Counted from the stretch's first letter, positions 46,713 to 56,357 are shown. The stretch is 64,000 bases of DNA from Porticoccus sp964395715 (GCA_964395715.1 CAYNAU010000004.1:1-64000), one strand, 5' to 3'. Numbers and translations: made by a program. Notes: a model not told the origin generated them from the sequence alone.

Positions 46713-46784
46713 TAAGGGCTTTTTATCGGCTCAAGGCTCTTTATCGGCTCAGGGCTATTGTTACCGGCTTAGTGCTTTCATCGC
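46713..46784 (-). repeat. Degenerate 18-base tandem repeat at the 3' end of ohyA
   Basis: Four imperfect units of 16-20 bases (46713-46730, 46731-46748, 46749-46768, 46769-46784) follow the plus-strand pattern TNAGNGCTTTTTATCGGC. The last unit lies within the ohyA coding end, covering its final codons and stop. The others lie just downstream. Confidence 0.7.
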
Positions 46785-48380
46785 GTTGATCAATACGCTG
46801 GGCTTATGGATAGAATCATAAACCGGCAACACCTCTTTACCGGTTTCAAACAGTCCATACACGGCGGTCTGCGCGCAGCGCACGGAGTATTCCACGGTAA
46901 ACACGCAATCCTTCGGCACTTCGGCAAACTGCCCGAGGAAGGCAAAGTTGGTAGCGCCCTGCGGCAACACCTCCGGGCGGTCACCCTGGGCGCGCGGCAT
47001 AAACAGGCTGTCGATAAAAGGCATGGCGACCGGAATACAGTTCACTTTGCCCGCAGTCACAATCGGCTTCATCAGCTCCTGAACCTTGAGCTGATACCAC
47101 AGCTCTTCCAGTATTTCCTCGCCATTGCACTCCGACATTTTTTTCTTCACGTAATCGCCTTCGTTGTCGGGGTACAGGGCATAGCCCCAGAACACTTTCA
47201 CGTTCTTGGGCTGGTTGGGGAAATGCGGTTGGCGGGCAATGACAATGGACATCAGCCAGCTGGAATCGGTCATGGTCACCAGGCCGCCGGTGCCACTTAA
47301 ATTGCCGGAGAACTCTTCCATGTAATCGTGGAAGCTGTCGTCCTTGATGGTGGCGGTGAAGGAATACCACTTCTGCAAATCGATATTGTCACTGAACACC
47401 CCGGGGTTACCGAACGCCTTGTCCTTGCTGGCGATTTTTTCCCACAGCGTCCACGCCCCCGAGGATGCCTTGTCTTTCAGTACCGGCGCCTTTGTCCACG
47501 AACCATAGTCGCTGCTCTCGGTGATGGAGCCGTTGGTGATAAACACGTAATCGCGTTCACCGAGATCAATCTTTTCCTCGCTGCCTGTTTGATTGATGGT
47601 GTGAATTGCCGTCGCAGTTCTCGCCTCGGCAGACAGATCAAAATCGATATCGACAACCTGCGTCCGGGTGTGGAAGTGAACACCGAAGCCCTCCAGGTAA
47701 CGCATCAATGGCACAACCACCGAGTGGTACTGGTTGTATTTGGTGCGCATCACGCCACCCAGCCGGGGCATGCCGTCCAGCAGGTGGATAAAGCGTTTCA
47801 TGTAGCGGCGCATCTCCGCCACGCTGCTCCACTGCTGGAAGGCAAACATCGATGTCCAGAGATACCAGTAATTGCTGGTGAAGAACTCGTCCCCGAACCA
47901 GTCCTGTATGCGAATGTTGTCCAGGGATTTCTCGGAGGAGAACATCAGCTTCAATAAGTCCGCCTGGTCGGCTAACGACAGGCCGAAGGACGAGACATCC
48001 ATCCTTTCACCAGCTTTCAGCAACCGCGCCTGGGCGTGGGAGACATAGCGGGCGTTGAATTCAAACGACTCGTCTTTGACGGAGACACTGGGGTCATCGT
48101 AGGAAGGGATATTGGAGAGCAGGTCCCAGTAGCAGACATAGTGCTCTTCGTGCATTCTGCCGCCACGGATGATGAAGCCGTTTTCCGCATCACCGGCGCC
48201 GTCCAGTGCACCGCCCGGAATCTCATCCTGCTCCAGGATATGGATGTTGCCACCTGGCACCCCGGCATCCTTGATCAGATACACGGCACTGGCCAGAGAG
48301 GCGATACCGCTGCCAACAAGGTAGACCCTGGAATCTTTTGGGTTGTTGTTCTTTGCTTGATGCATCGCTTTACTCTGCAT
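46761..48380 (-). CDS. ohyA: Oleate hydratase
   Basis: This flavoenzyme adds water to the cis-9 double bond of unsaturated fatty acids, giving 10-hydroxystearate from oleate. The N-terminal dinucleotide motif is GSGIASLASAVYLIKDAG. The next segment EQDEIPGGALDGAGDAENGF is the flexible FAD-binding loop typical of the family. I use ATG 48380; a GTG/ATG choice among nearby Mets (48404, 48365) is uncertain. The C-terminus ends MKALSR. It is a detoxifying or lipid-remodelling enzyme in many bacteria and may link to the fadJ-fadI genes 5 kb away. Confidence 0.96.
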   Translation of the reverse strand: MQSKAMHQAKNNNPKDSRVYLVGSGIASLASAVYLIKDAGVPGGNIHILEQDEIPGGALDGAGDAENGFIIRGGRMHEEHYVCYWDLLSNIPSYDDPSVSVKDESFEFNARYVSHAQARLLKAGERMDVSSFGLSLADQADLLKLMFSSEKSLDNIRIQDWFGDEFFTSNYWYLWTSMFAFQQWSSVAEMRRYMKRFIHLLDGMPRLGGVMRTKYNQYHSVVVPLMRYLEGFGVHFHTRTQVVDIDFDLSAEARTATAIHTINQTGSEEKIDLGERDYVFITNGSITESSDYGSWTKAPVLKDKASSGAWTLWEKIASKDKAFGNPGVFSDNIDLQKWYSFTATIKDDSFHDYMEEFSGNLSGTGGLVTMTDSSWLMSIVIARQPHFPNQPKNVKVFWGYALYPDNEGDYVKKKMSECNGEEILEELWYQLKVQELMKPIVTAGKVNCIPVAMPFIDSLFMPRAQGDRPEVLPQGATNFAFLGQFAEVPKDCVFTVEYSVRCAQTAVYGLFETGKEVLPVYDSIHKPSVLINAMKALSR

Positions 48381-48558
48381 GGCGTCGTTGCCTACGAACA
48401 ACAATTGCCTGTTTTGCTCACAAGGTCAATTCGGCAAGCAAATAATACGTTAGGTTTTTATCCAGATAATTTTTTTCAGAAGGGAAGAGAAGCTTGGCAC
48501 CGAAATGTTGGCAACTAGCCTCATGAGGACTTCCCCAGTATGCATGCACTGATGAGAT

Positions 48559-50988
48559 GTGGTTTTTTATACCCAGATGCAGCAAGATAGGGGATTACTT
48601 ACAACCTCAACTTATAGAGCGAATTGGATTGTGACGAATAAGAAAGGATTCTTTGCATACAGTGCGTCGCCAAAAGAAATTGGCATCAGCACTAGAGAAG
48701 CTATAAATCACCTTGAGGCAACCTGCTCCAACTTAGAGATCAACTCTTGGGAGGTTATGGATGTTGCCGGACAATTAATCGCAACCGAAGTCTTATCATC
48801 GATTGATAAAAATGACTTTTTTATTGCGGATATTTCATGCCTTAATTTCAATGTCACATATGAAATTGGCTACGCCATAGGCAAAAGAAAGCCAATCCTT
48901 TTAGTCAAAAATGGCGGACTAAACGAGGGGTCGCCAACTATCACTGAGGTCGGAATTTTCGACACCATCGGCTACGAGACATACCAAAACTCTACCGAGC
49001 TAGCCAAGTTGATTTCCAACAATGTTGGCAAATTAACACCTATAAATATCCCCGCTAAACTAAACAAAAAACTCCCAGTTTACTTACTAGAACCTGAATT
49101 CAAGTCTGACTGGGCAACCAGAATCGTCGCACGAATCAAGAAGTCTAAATACTTCTTTAGAAGCTTTGATCCAAATGAACAACCTAGGCTTTCTACTCCA
49201 GATGCTATAGATCAGGTTTCACAATCTATTGGCGTTGTTGTTCCTTTACTCTCATCCAGAGTCAAAAATTACAATATTCATAATATGAGAGGAGCATTCA
49301 TTGCAGGGTTAGCAGATGGAATGGGGAAAGTACTTTGCTTACTCCAAGATGGCGAAGGAGACCCCATCCCGATCGACTTCCGTGATTTTGTCGAGATCAC
49401 CATTCACCCCAACGATATCAATGACATCATCGCTGATTTTGCAGGCAATATTGCAGAAGTTTTTCAATCAGATGAAAAGATTGAAGTACCAACACCAATT
49501 TCATTCTTAAAAAAACTTGATCTTGGCTCGTCATCAGCTGAGAACGAGATGAGGACTCTCCAGAGATACTACCTTCGAACAGATCAATTTTTGAAATCGA
49601 TAAGAGGTGAGGCACACCTTATTGTAGGAAGGAAAGGATCAGGAAAATCTGCAATCTTTCTACAAGTCAGAGACCGAGAAAGAAACAAAGCTAAAAATAT
49701 TGTCCTTGATTTAAAACCTGAAGGTTACAAGCTCATCAAGTTCAAGGAACTTATTCTAAATTTTCTACAAGAAGGGACTTTTCAGCACACTGTAATGGCC
49801 TTCTGGGAGTATGTACTGCTATTAGAAATTTGCTACAAGATCCTTGAAAAGGATCGTGAGCAACACATGCATGACCATAATCTGTACGAAGCATATCGAA
49901 AACTTTCAGATACATATCATACTGAGGGATATATAACCGAAGGTGATTTTTCTGAACGCATGTCCGCGTTAATGGAAAGAATTACAACCGAGTTCAATGC
50001 GAGATATCCAGACACTTCAAAGATCAATCTTTCAGTACCAGAGCTCACACAACTTCTTTACATGCACGATGTAAAAATATTACTAGCTCAGGTAACAGAA
50101 TACCTTCAGCTCAAGGATACCCTTTGGCTTCTTTTCGACAATATCGACAAAGGCTGGCCAACCTCTGGATTAACCCATGAAGATTTATTAATTATTAGAG
50201 CATTAGTAGATGCCACACGAAAACTTGAACGAGATTTCGACAGAAGAGGTTGCGAAGTTAATACCCTAATCTTTCTAAGAAATGATGTATACGAACTCCT
50301 AGTCAAGGAAACCTCGGATCGGGGAAAAGAAGCTAATGTTTTACTCGACTGGACAGATGGCGAGCTATTAAAAGAACTAGTACGACTAAGGCTTATCACC
50401 AACGGCTTATCTGAAAAACTCACATTTTCAGCCATTTGGCCGCAAATATGCGTCAGTCATTACAAAGGCGAAGAATCATTTCAGTTTCTGGTTGACCGGT
50501 CACTTATGCGCCCAAGATTTCTACTAAATCTTATCAACCAGTGTAAAAGTTTTGCCGTCAATCTGAATCATGAATACATAGAAACAGAAGACATAACCAA
50601 GGGATTGTCATCCTACTCAACCGATTTACTTGTTGACATAGGCTACGAAATAAGAGACCTAGCGCCTGAAGCTGAAGATTCTTTATATGCATTCATTGGC
50701 TCACCACCCAGCCTAAGCAAAGAGTCAGTTCAACAACTATTACTTGAATTTGGAATAAGTGATGACACCGTTGATAAAGTTTTTGAATTGCTACTTTGGT
50801 ACGGATTTCTCGGACTGCGAGCCAATTCAGGCGACATAAAATACATCTACGATCTTAACTACAACATGCAGCTCATACATGGGATTCTAAAAAAATATAG
50901 AGAAACGACGGTCTTTATTATAAATCCAGCATTTTGGCCGGCATTAATGATAAATGATGACTCTGGACAACTGGAGTTTATGGTATAA
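48559..50988 (+). CDS. TIR/NDT-like double-domain protein fused to a Sll1717-like P-loop ATPase (candidate defence gene)
   Basis: This 809-residue protein is AT-rich unlike its neighbours. Domain 1 (about residues 27-118) has the pattern of TIR-like and nucleoside-deoxyribosyltransferase-like folds, ending ADISCLNFNVTYEIGYAIGK with a candidate catalytic Glu 102. Domain 2 (about 172-300) repeats the fold, but the matching segment NIHNMRGAFIAGLADGMGK lacks that Glu. The ATPase has Walker A GRKGSGKS (357-364) and Walker B LWLLFDNID (522-530). The C-terminus is helical. The listed start is GTG; ATG 48577 or GTG 48631 are alternatives. No partner gene is beside it. Defence is inferred from the architecture. 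Confidence 0.8.
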   Translation: MVFYTQMQQDRGLLTTSTYRANWIVTNKKGFFAYSASPKEIGISTREAINHLEATCSNLEINSWEVMDVAGQLIATEVLSSIDKNDFFIADISCLNFNVTYEIGYAIGKRKPILLVKNGGLNEGSPTITEVGIFDTIGYETYQNSTELAKLISNNVGKLTPINIPAKLNKKLPVYLLEPEFKSDWATRIVARIKKSKYFFRSFDPNEQPRLSTPDAIDQVSQSIGVVVPLLSSRVKNYNIHNMRGAFIAGLADGMGKVLCLLQDGEGDPIPIDFRDFVEITIHPNDINDIIADFAGNIAEVFQSDEKIEVPTPISFLKKLDLGSSSAENEMRTLQRYYLRTDQFLKSIRGEAHLIVGRKGSGKSAIFLQVRDRERNKAKNIVLDLKPEGYKLIKFKELILNFLQEGTFQHTVMAFWEYVLLLEICYKILEKDREQHMHDHNLYEAYRKLSDTYHTEGYITEGDFSERMSALMERITTEFNARYPDTSKINLSVPELTQLLYMHDVKILLAQVTEYLQLKDTLWLLFDNIDKGWPTSGLTHEDLLIIRALVDATRKLERDFDRRGCEVNTLIFLRNDVYELLVKETSDRGKEANVLLDWTDGELLKELVRLRLITNGLSEKLTFSAIWPQICVSHYKGEESFQFLVDRSLMRPRFLLNLINQCKSFAVNLNHEYIETEDITKGLSSYSTDLLVDIGYEIRDLAPEAEDSLYAFIGSPPSLSKESVQQLLLEFGISDDTVDKVFELLLWYGFLGLRANSGDIKYIYDLNYNMQLIHGILKKYRETTVFIINPAFWPALMINDDSGQLEFMV

Positions 50989-51196
50989 AACCGTTCATTC
51001 ACCCTCTACATTAAGAGCTTATTCCTATTGCTGCAATGTGATACAAAGTTGATGTATTTCCGTTAACAGTAACGATAATTACAACTTGCCTGAGCCATTT
51101 TTTCGAAGTTGTCCCCGTATTAATATGTGATCAAACAGACCCTTATAATTCATCCCCTTACAACAGCCAAAACGAATTATCTAAAGCCATTCCTAA

Positions 51197-52954
51197 TTAG
51201 CCATCCGGTTTATCAATACTCTCAATCATCAACTGCACCGACTCCCTACCCTGCCACAGGTTGATATCCAGCTTGTAGACCAGATTGACCTTCTCGGCCG
51301 CAGGGTTGGGCCACTGCTCCGTGTCCACATTAAAGGCGATGGCATCGATCAATTGCTGCTTGCCTTTATCCAGCGCCAGCAGCAGTTTCAGGTGTTTCTC
51401 GCCGACGATGCGCTGCTGGACAATGTAAAACTCGCCCTCGAACAGCGGCTCGGGGAAGTGCTGGCCCCAGGGGCCGGATTCCCGCAGCAGTTGGGCGGTG
51501 TCGATAGTCAGCTCTGTGGTATCGAGGCTGCCGTCGGTAAGGATTTCCGCCTCCAGGTCCGCCGGGCTGAGCTGGCGGCGCACTTCGTCGTCGAAGGCGG
51601 CGACAAAATCCGGATACCGCTCACCGGGCAGGCTCAGTCCCGCCGCCATGGCGTGGCCGCCAAATTTACTGATCAGCTCGGGATGGCGGCTGGCAACGGC
51701 ATCCAACGCATCGCGGATATGCAGGCCCTTGATGGAGCGGGCGGAGCCCTTGTATTCGCCGTTGCCGGCATCGGCAAAGGCGATCACCGGGCGGTGCACG
51801 CGGTCTTTGATGCGCGAGGCTAATAGACCCACCACACCCTGGTGCCAGTTGGCGTCGAACAGGCACAGCCCCCAGGGCAGTTGCTGTTCGTCCAGGTGCA
51901 GTTGTTCCAGCGCGACCAGTGCTTCGCGCTGCATATCCGCTTCTATCACCCGGCGGTCGCGGTTCAGTTCGTCCAGTTGCAGGGCGTATTCCCTTGCCAT
52001 ATAAGCATCTTCTTCCAGCAGGCACTGAATGCCGATGGAGATATCATCCAGCCGCCCGGCGGCATTCAGGCGCGGCCCCAGGGCAAAGCCCAGGTCGGCA
52101 GCTACAAGCCTTTGTGGTTCGCGGCCGGAAAGGTCTAGCAGCGCCTGTAACCCCGGCCGGGTTTTTCCGGCACGGATGCGCTGTAGGCCCTGGTGCACCA
52201 GAATGCGGTTAACCTCATCCAGCGGTACCACATCCGCCACGGTGCCCAGCGCCACCAGGTCGAGCCAGTCCGCCATATTGGGCTCTGGAATACCCTGCCC
52301 GGCAAACCAGCCACTTTCTCGCAGATGGCTGCGCAGGGCGCTCATCAGGTAAAACGCCACCCCCACGCCCGCCAGGTTTTTGCTGGGGAATTCACACTGG
52401 TTCTGGTTGGGGTTCACTATGGCCGCTGCCTGCGGCAGTTCTTTGCCGGGCAGGTGGTGGTCGGTGATCAGCACCTTGATGCCCGCCGCATTGGCCGCGG
52501 CAACACCCTGAATACTGGAGATGCCGTTATCCACGGTAATGATCAGGTCGGGATTGCGCTCTTTCGCCAGCTCGACAATTTCCGGGGTGAGCCCGTAACC
52601 GTATTCAAAACGGTTGGGCACAATGAAATCCACCTGCCTGAAACCCATGCCCCGCAGGGCCAGCAGTGAGACCGTTGTGCTGGTGGCGCCATCGGCATCG
52701 AAATCACCGACGATCAATATGTTCTGCTGTTCGCGCAGGGCATCGGCCAGTAGTTCGATGGCGGCATCGAGGCCGCGCAGGCTTTGCGGATTGGGCAATC
52801 GGGCCAGGGTTCTTTCCAGTTGCTGGTCGCCGGTGACGCCGCGAGCGGCATAGATGCGTTGCAACAGCGGGGGGATTTCCGGGCTGAACTGACATTGGGC
52901 GAGGTCGTACGGGCGCTGCAGAATGACGGGGTTATTCATCGGTTTGGGGGGCAT
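51197..52954 (-). CDS. recJ: Single-stranded-DNA-specific exonuclease RecJ
   Basis: This 585-residue 5'-3' exonuclease acts in recombination and mismatch repair. DHH-family motifs are intact: DFDADG (84-89), VDNG (141-144) and DHH (165-167), with the DHHA1 and OB-fold regions after them. I use ATG 52954; a second Met at 52939 is possible. In Pseudomonas-type genomes recJ often lies directly upstream of prfB. Here 24 kb of accessory DNA separates them. Confidence 0.97.
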   Translation of the reverse strand: MPPKPMNNPVILQRPYDLAQCQFSPEIPPLLQRIYAARGVTGDQQLERTLARLPNPQSLRGLDAAIELLADALREQQNILIVGDFDADGATSTTVSLLALRGMGFRQVDFIVPNRFEYGYGLTPEIVELAKERNPDLIITVDNGISSIQGVAAANAAGIKVLITDHHLPGKELPQAAAIVNPNQNQCEFPSKNLAGVGVAFYLMSALRSHLRESGWFAGQGIPEPNMADWLDLVALGTVADVVPLDEVNRILVHQGLQRIRAGKTRPGLQALLDLSGREPQRLVAADLGFALGPRLNAAGRLDDISIGIQCLLEEDAYMAREYALQLDELNRDRRVIEADMQREALVALEQLHLDEQQLPWGLCLFDANWHQGVVGLLASRIKDRVHRPVIAFADAGNGEYKGSARSIKGLHIRDALDAVASRHPELISKFGGHAMAAGLSLPGERYPDFVAAFDDEVRRQLSPADLEAEILTDGSLDTTELTIDTAQLLRESGPWGQHFPEPLFEGEFYIVQQRIVGEKHLKLLLALDKGKQQLIDAIAFNVDTEQWPNPAAEKVNLVYKLDINLWQGRESVQLMIESIDKPDG

Positions 52955-53097
52955 CCCATTTTGTGTGAGCGAGCATTTAATTCCCTTGGCAATCGGCTAT
53001 GATGAGTTGCTAAACGCGAACCAAAATCAACAGCCATCTCTCTGGCCCCTATTGTAAGGCACATAAACCGGCTGGAGTACGGGAGTCTTATTTACCC

Positions 53098-55077
53098 ATG
53101 ACCGAGAAGAATGAGTTTCGACACTGGCAGCTGAAGCGGGATGCCGAGGACATAGCCTGGCTGGTTCTCGACCGCGAGGGGGAGAAGGTGAATTCCCTCA
53201 GTCGCGAGGTGTTGCTGGAACTGGATGCCGTGCTGGCAAAACTGGAAGAAGACCTGCCCCGTGGGCTGGTGATTTATTCCGCCAAGAAAAGCGGCTTTAT
53301 CGCTGGGGCGGATATTCGCGAGTTTGACCACCAGACCGACGTGGCCGAAGCCAAGGCCGGTATCGAGATGGCCCACCAGCTGTTTGGCCGGCTGGAAGCC
53401 CTGCCCTGCTATACCGTTGCCTCCATTCACGGCTTTTGCCTGGGGGGCGGACTGGAACTGGCGCTGGCCTGTGATTACCGGGTGGCGCTCGACTCCGAAA
53501 GCACCCGCATTGGCTTTCCGGAAATTCAGCTGGGTATTTTCCCGGCCTTTGGTGGCACCGCGCGCAGCATTCGGCTGCTGGGCGGACGCAAGGCGCTGGA
53601 ACTGATACTTACCGCCCGCAGCCTGAAAGCCAGAGCGGCTCGTGGTTTGGGCCTGGTGGACAAGGTGGTATCCGAACACGGCAGCCTGCACTGGGCCGCG
53701 CGCAAAGCCATTGTGAAACAGCGCAAGGGGCACCGTGCCAGTCGCCTGAATCGCATGTCCAGCAGTCCGGGTACCCGGCAGGTAATCGCCAAAGCCATGG
53801 AAGCCCAGGTGAGCAAACGGGCGCGCCGCGACCATTACCCCGCCCCCTATGTGCTGATCGACCTGTGGCGAAAAGTCGGTGCCGACTTTAATGCCATGCT
53901 GAAAGGCGAGGCCGAAAAAGCCAGCGAACTGTTGATGGGGGATGTGTCCCGCAACCTGCGCCGGGTGTTCCGCCTGCAGGAGCAATTAAAGGAACTGGCC
54001 AAGCCGGATGACAACACCGCCAACTGGCAAGCCCGCCGGGTACATGTAGTGGGTGCCGGGGTAATGGGTGGCGACATCGCCGCCTGGTGTGCCCTGCGCG
54101 GCCTGGAAGTGACCCTGCAGGACCGGGAGCTTAAATACGTGGAACCGGCCCTGAAACGCGCCGAGAGTCTGTTTAAAAAGAAACTGCGTTCCCACGCCAA
54201 AGTCTCCGCTGCGAAGAGCCGACTGATGGCGGACGTGGCGGGAGAAGGCATCCATCGCGCCGACGTGATTATCGAAGCCATTTTCGAAAACCTAGAAGCC
54301 AAACAGCAGTTGTTCGCCGAACTGGAACAGAAAGCCAAGCCGGACGCCCTGCTGGCCAGCAACACCTCGGCTATTCCACTGGAGGACATCGCCGCCGGGC
54401 TGCAGCAACCGCAGCGCCTGATTGGACTGCACTTTTTTAACCCGGTGGCGAAAATGCCGCTGGTGGAAGTGGTGCGCGGCAGCCAATCCGACAGCAGCGA
54501 TGTCAAAAAGGGCTGCATGTTCAGCCAGCGTATTGGCAAGTTCCCACTGCCGGTAAAAAGCGCCCCCGGCTTTCTGGTTAACCGGGTGCTTGCGCCCTAC
54601 ATGCTGGAAGCGGTCAGCCTGCTGGATGAGGGCCATAGCATGGCCACCATTGATGCTGCCGCGGAAACCTTCGGCATGCCCATGGGTCCGATTGAGTTGG
54701 TGGACACGGTGGGACTGGACGTAGCTGTCAGCGTGTCCAAAAAGCTGGCGCCAGACAATGTAAAAGCCATTGAACCGATACAGGCCATGGTGGATGCCGG
54801 AAAACTGGGCAAAAAATCCGGCGAAGGGTTTTATCACTGGAAAAAGGACCGGCCGGAAAAGGAAAAGCCCAGCGATATGGTGGCGCTGGATATTCTTGGC
54901 GAGCGACTGATCAAACCGCTGCTGGAGGAATGTCGACGCTGCCTGAAAGAAGGCATTGTCGACAGTGTCGACCTACTGGACGCCGGGGTAATTTTCGGTA
55001 CCGGCTTTGCGCCGTTCCGCGGCGGCCCGATGCACTATCTTGAAGACTCCAAACTGCTGCCGGAGGTGACGCCATGA
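53098..55077 (+). CDS. fadJ: Fatty acid oxidation complex alpha subunit (enoyl-CoA hydratase / 3-hydroxyacyl-CoA dehydrogenase, FadJ type)
   Basis: This 659-residue fusion has an N-terminal enoyl-CoA hydratase part with the oxyanion loop GFCLGGGLELALACDYR and the catalytic glutamates 120 and 142. A 3-hydroxyacyl-CoA dehydrogenase part follows, with NAD-binding VVGAGVMGGDIAAWCALRG and HFFNPVAKMPLVEVVRG containing the catalytic His. It hydrates and oxidises acyl-CoA in beta-oxidation. Its stop overlaps the start of the thiolase gene (ATGA), so the two form the FadJI-type complex. It is somewhat shorter than E. coli FadJ. Confidence 0.93.
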   Translation: MTEKNEFRHWQLKRDAEDIAWLVLDREGEKVNSLSREVLLELDAVLAKLEEDLPRGLVIYSAKKSGFIAGADIREFDHQTDVAEAKAGIEMAHQLFGRLEALPCYTVASIHGFCLGGGLELALACDYRVALDSESTRIGFPEIQLGIFPAFGGTARSIRLLGGRKALELILTARSLKARAARGLGLVDKVVSEHGSLHWAARKAIVKQRKGHRASRLNRMSSSPGTRQVIAKAMEAQVSKRARRDHYPAPYVLIDLWRKVGADFNAMLKGEAEKASELLMGDVSRNLRRVFRLQEQLKELAKPDDNTANWQARRVHVVGAGVMGGDIAAWCALRGLEVTLQDRELKYVEPALKRAESLFKKKLRSHAKVSAAKSRLMADVAGEGIHRADVIIEAIFENLEAKQQLFAELEQKAKPDALLASNTSAIPLEDIAAGLQQPQRLIGLHFFNPVAKMPLVEVVRGSQSDSSDVKKGCMFSQRIGKFPLPVKSAPGFLVNRVLAPYMLEAVSLLDEGHSMATIDAAAETFGMPMGPIELVDTVGLDVAVSVSKKLAPDNVKAIEPIQAMVDAGKLGKKSGEGFYHWKKDRPEKEKPSDMVALDILGERLIKPLLEECRRCLKEGIVDSVDLLDAGVIFGTGFAPFRGGPMHYLEDSKLLPEVTP

Positions 55078-56357
55078 ACAAGACACAGACACTCCGCGAC
55101 GTGGCGATTGTCGGTGCCAGCCGTATTCCGTTTTGCCGGTCGGGTAGCGCCTACGGCGACCTGACCAACCTGGATATGCTGGTGAGCGCCCTGCAGGGCC
55201 TGGTTGACCGGTACAACCTGCACGGTGTGCAACTGGATGAAGTGGTGGCCGGTGCAGTGAGCAATCACCCGAAAGATTTCAACCTGGCCCGGGAGGCCGT
55301 GCTCGGTACCAGCTTGTCACCGTTGACCCCCGGCATCAGCCTGCAACAGGCCTGCGGCACCAGTCTGCAGGCAGCCATTGGCATTGCCGCAAAAATTGCC
55401 TGCGGGCAGATTGAATGCGGTATTGCCGCCGGGGCCGACAGCGCCAGCGATCCGCCCATTCTGTTCTCACGCAAGTTTTCACAGCGGCTGGTGAAGCTAT
55501 CCAAGGCCAAAACCCTGGGCGAGAAATTCTCGGTGTTCAAGGGTTTCAGCATGTCAGAGCTGTCGCCGGTAGCGCCAGCGATTGCCGAACCCCGCACAGA
55601 GCTGAGCATGGGCGAACACGCGGAACTGATGGCCAGGGAGTGGAAGATCGAGCGCGCCGAGCAGGACGAACTGGCCCTGGCCAGCCACAACCGCGCCCAG
55701 GCCGCCTACGCCGAGTGTTTTTATGACGACCTGTTAAGCCCCTGTGCCGGCATGTTGCGGGACAACAACCTGCGCTACGACCTGACTCTGGAACAGTTGT
55801 CGGGGTTGAAACCGGTGTTTGATCGTTCCGCCACTGGCACCCTGACCGCAGGCAACAGCAGTGCCCTGACCGATGGCGCCGCTACCCTGCTGCTGGCCAG
55901 CGAGGAGTGGGCTGCCGCCAATAACCTGCCGGTGCTGGCAAAACTCACCCATATGGAAACCGCTGCCGTGGACCATGTGGCTGGCGAAGGCCTGCTGATG
56001 GCGCCGACGGTGGCCGTGGCCAATATGCTGCGCAAGGCCGGGCTGACATTACAGGATTTTGATTGCTACGAAATTCACGAGGCCTTTGCCGCCCAGGTAC
56101 TCTGTACCCTGAAGGCATGGGAGTCGGAAACCTACTGCCGCGAGCGTCTGGGGCTGGATGGGCCCCTGGGCAGCATTGACCGCAGTAAACTGAACATCGT
56201 GGGCAGCAGCCTCGCTCTCGGGCATCCCTTTGCCGCTACCGGCGCACGCATTGCCGGCACCCTGGCAAAATTGCTCAACGAGGCGGGACAGGGTCGCGGA
56301 CTGATCTCGATATGCACAGCGGGCGGTATGGGCGTGGCGGCGATACTGGAGAAATAA
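55074..56357 (+). CDS. fadI: 3-ketoacyl-CoA thiolase, FadI type
   Basis: This 427-residue thiolase cleaves 3-ketoacyl-CoA to acetyl-CoA and a shortened acyl-CoA. The nucleophile Cys 94 lies in LQQACGTSLQAAIG. The second catalytic segments are EIHEAFAAQ and CTAGGMG with Cys 414. The string SLALGHPFAATGAR is closer to FadI than to FadA. It overlaps fadJ by four bases and ends before a hairpin with a T-rich tail. Confidence 0.95.
   Translation: MNKTQTLRDVAIVGASRIPFCRSGSAYGDLTNLDMLVSALQGLVDRYNLHGVQLDEVVAGAVSNHPKDFNLAREAVLGTSLSPLTPGISLQQACGTSLQAAIGIAAKIACGQIECGIAAGADSASDPPILFSRKFSQRLVKLSKAKTLGEKFSVFKGFSMSELSPVAPAIAEPRTELSMGEHAELMAREWKIERAEQDELALASHNRAQAAYAECFYDDLLSPCAGMLRDNNLRYDLTLEQLSGLKPVFDRSATGTLTAGNSSALTDGAATLLLASEEWAAANNLPVLAKLTHMETAAVDHVAGEGLLMAPTVAVANMLRKAGLTLQDFDCYEIHEAFAAQVLCTLKAWESETYCRERLGLDGPLGSIDRSKLNIVGSSLALGHPFAATGARIAGTLAKLLNEAGQGRGLISICTAGGMGVAAILEK

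Noticed and set aside
46713..46784. 18-base repeats as a CRISPR array or insertion-sequence end
   Set aside because: The units are imperfect, contiguous without spacers, and derived from the ohyA 3' end.
48405..51196. Transposon or prophage fragment around the AT-rich gene
   Set aside because: No transposase, integrase, terminal inverted repeats or phage structural genes are seen; only a single cargo-like gene.
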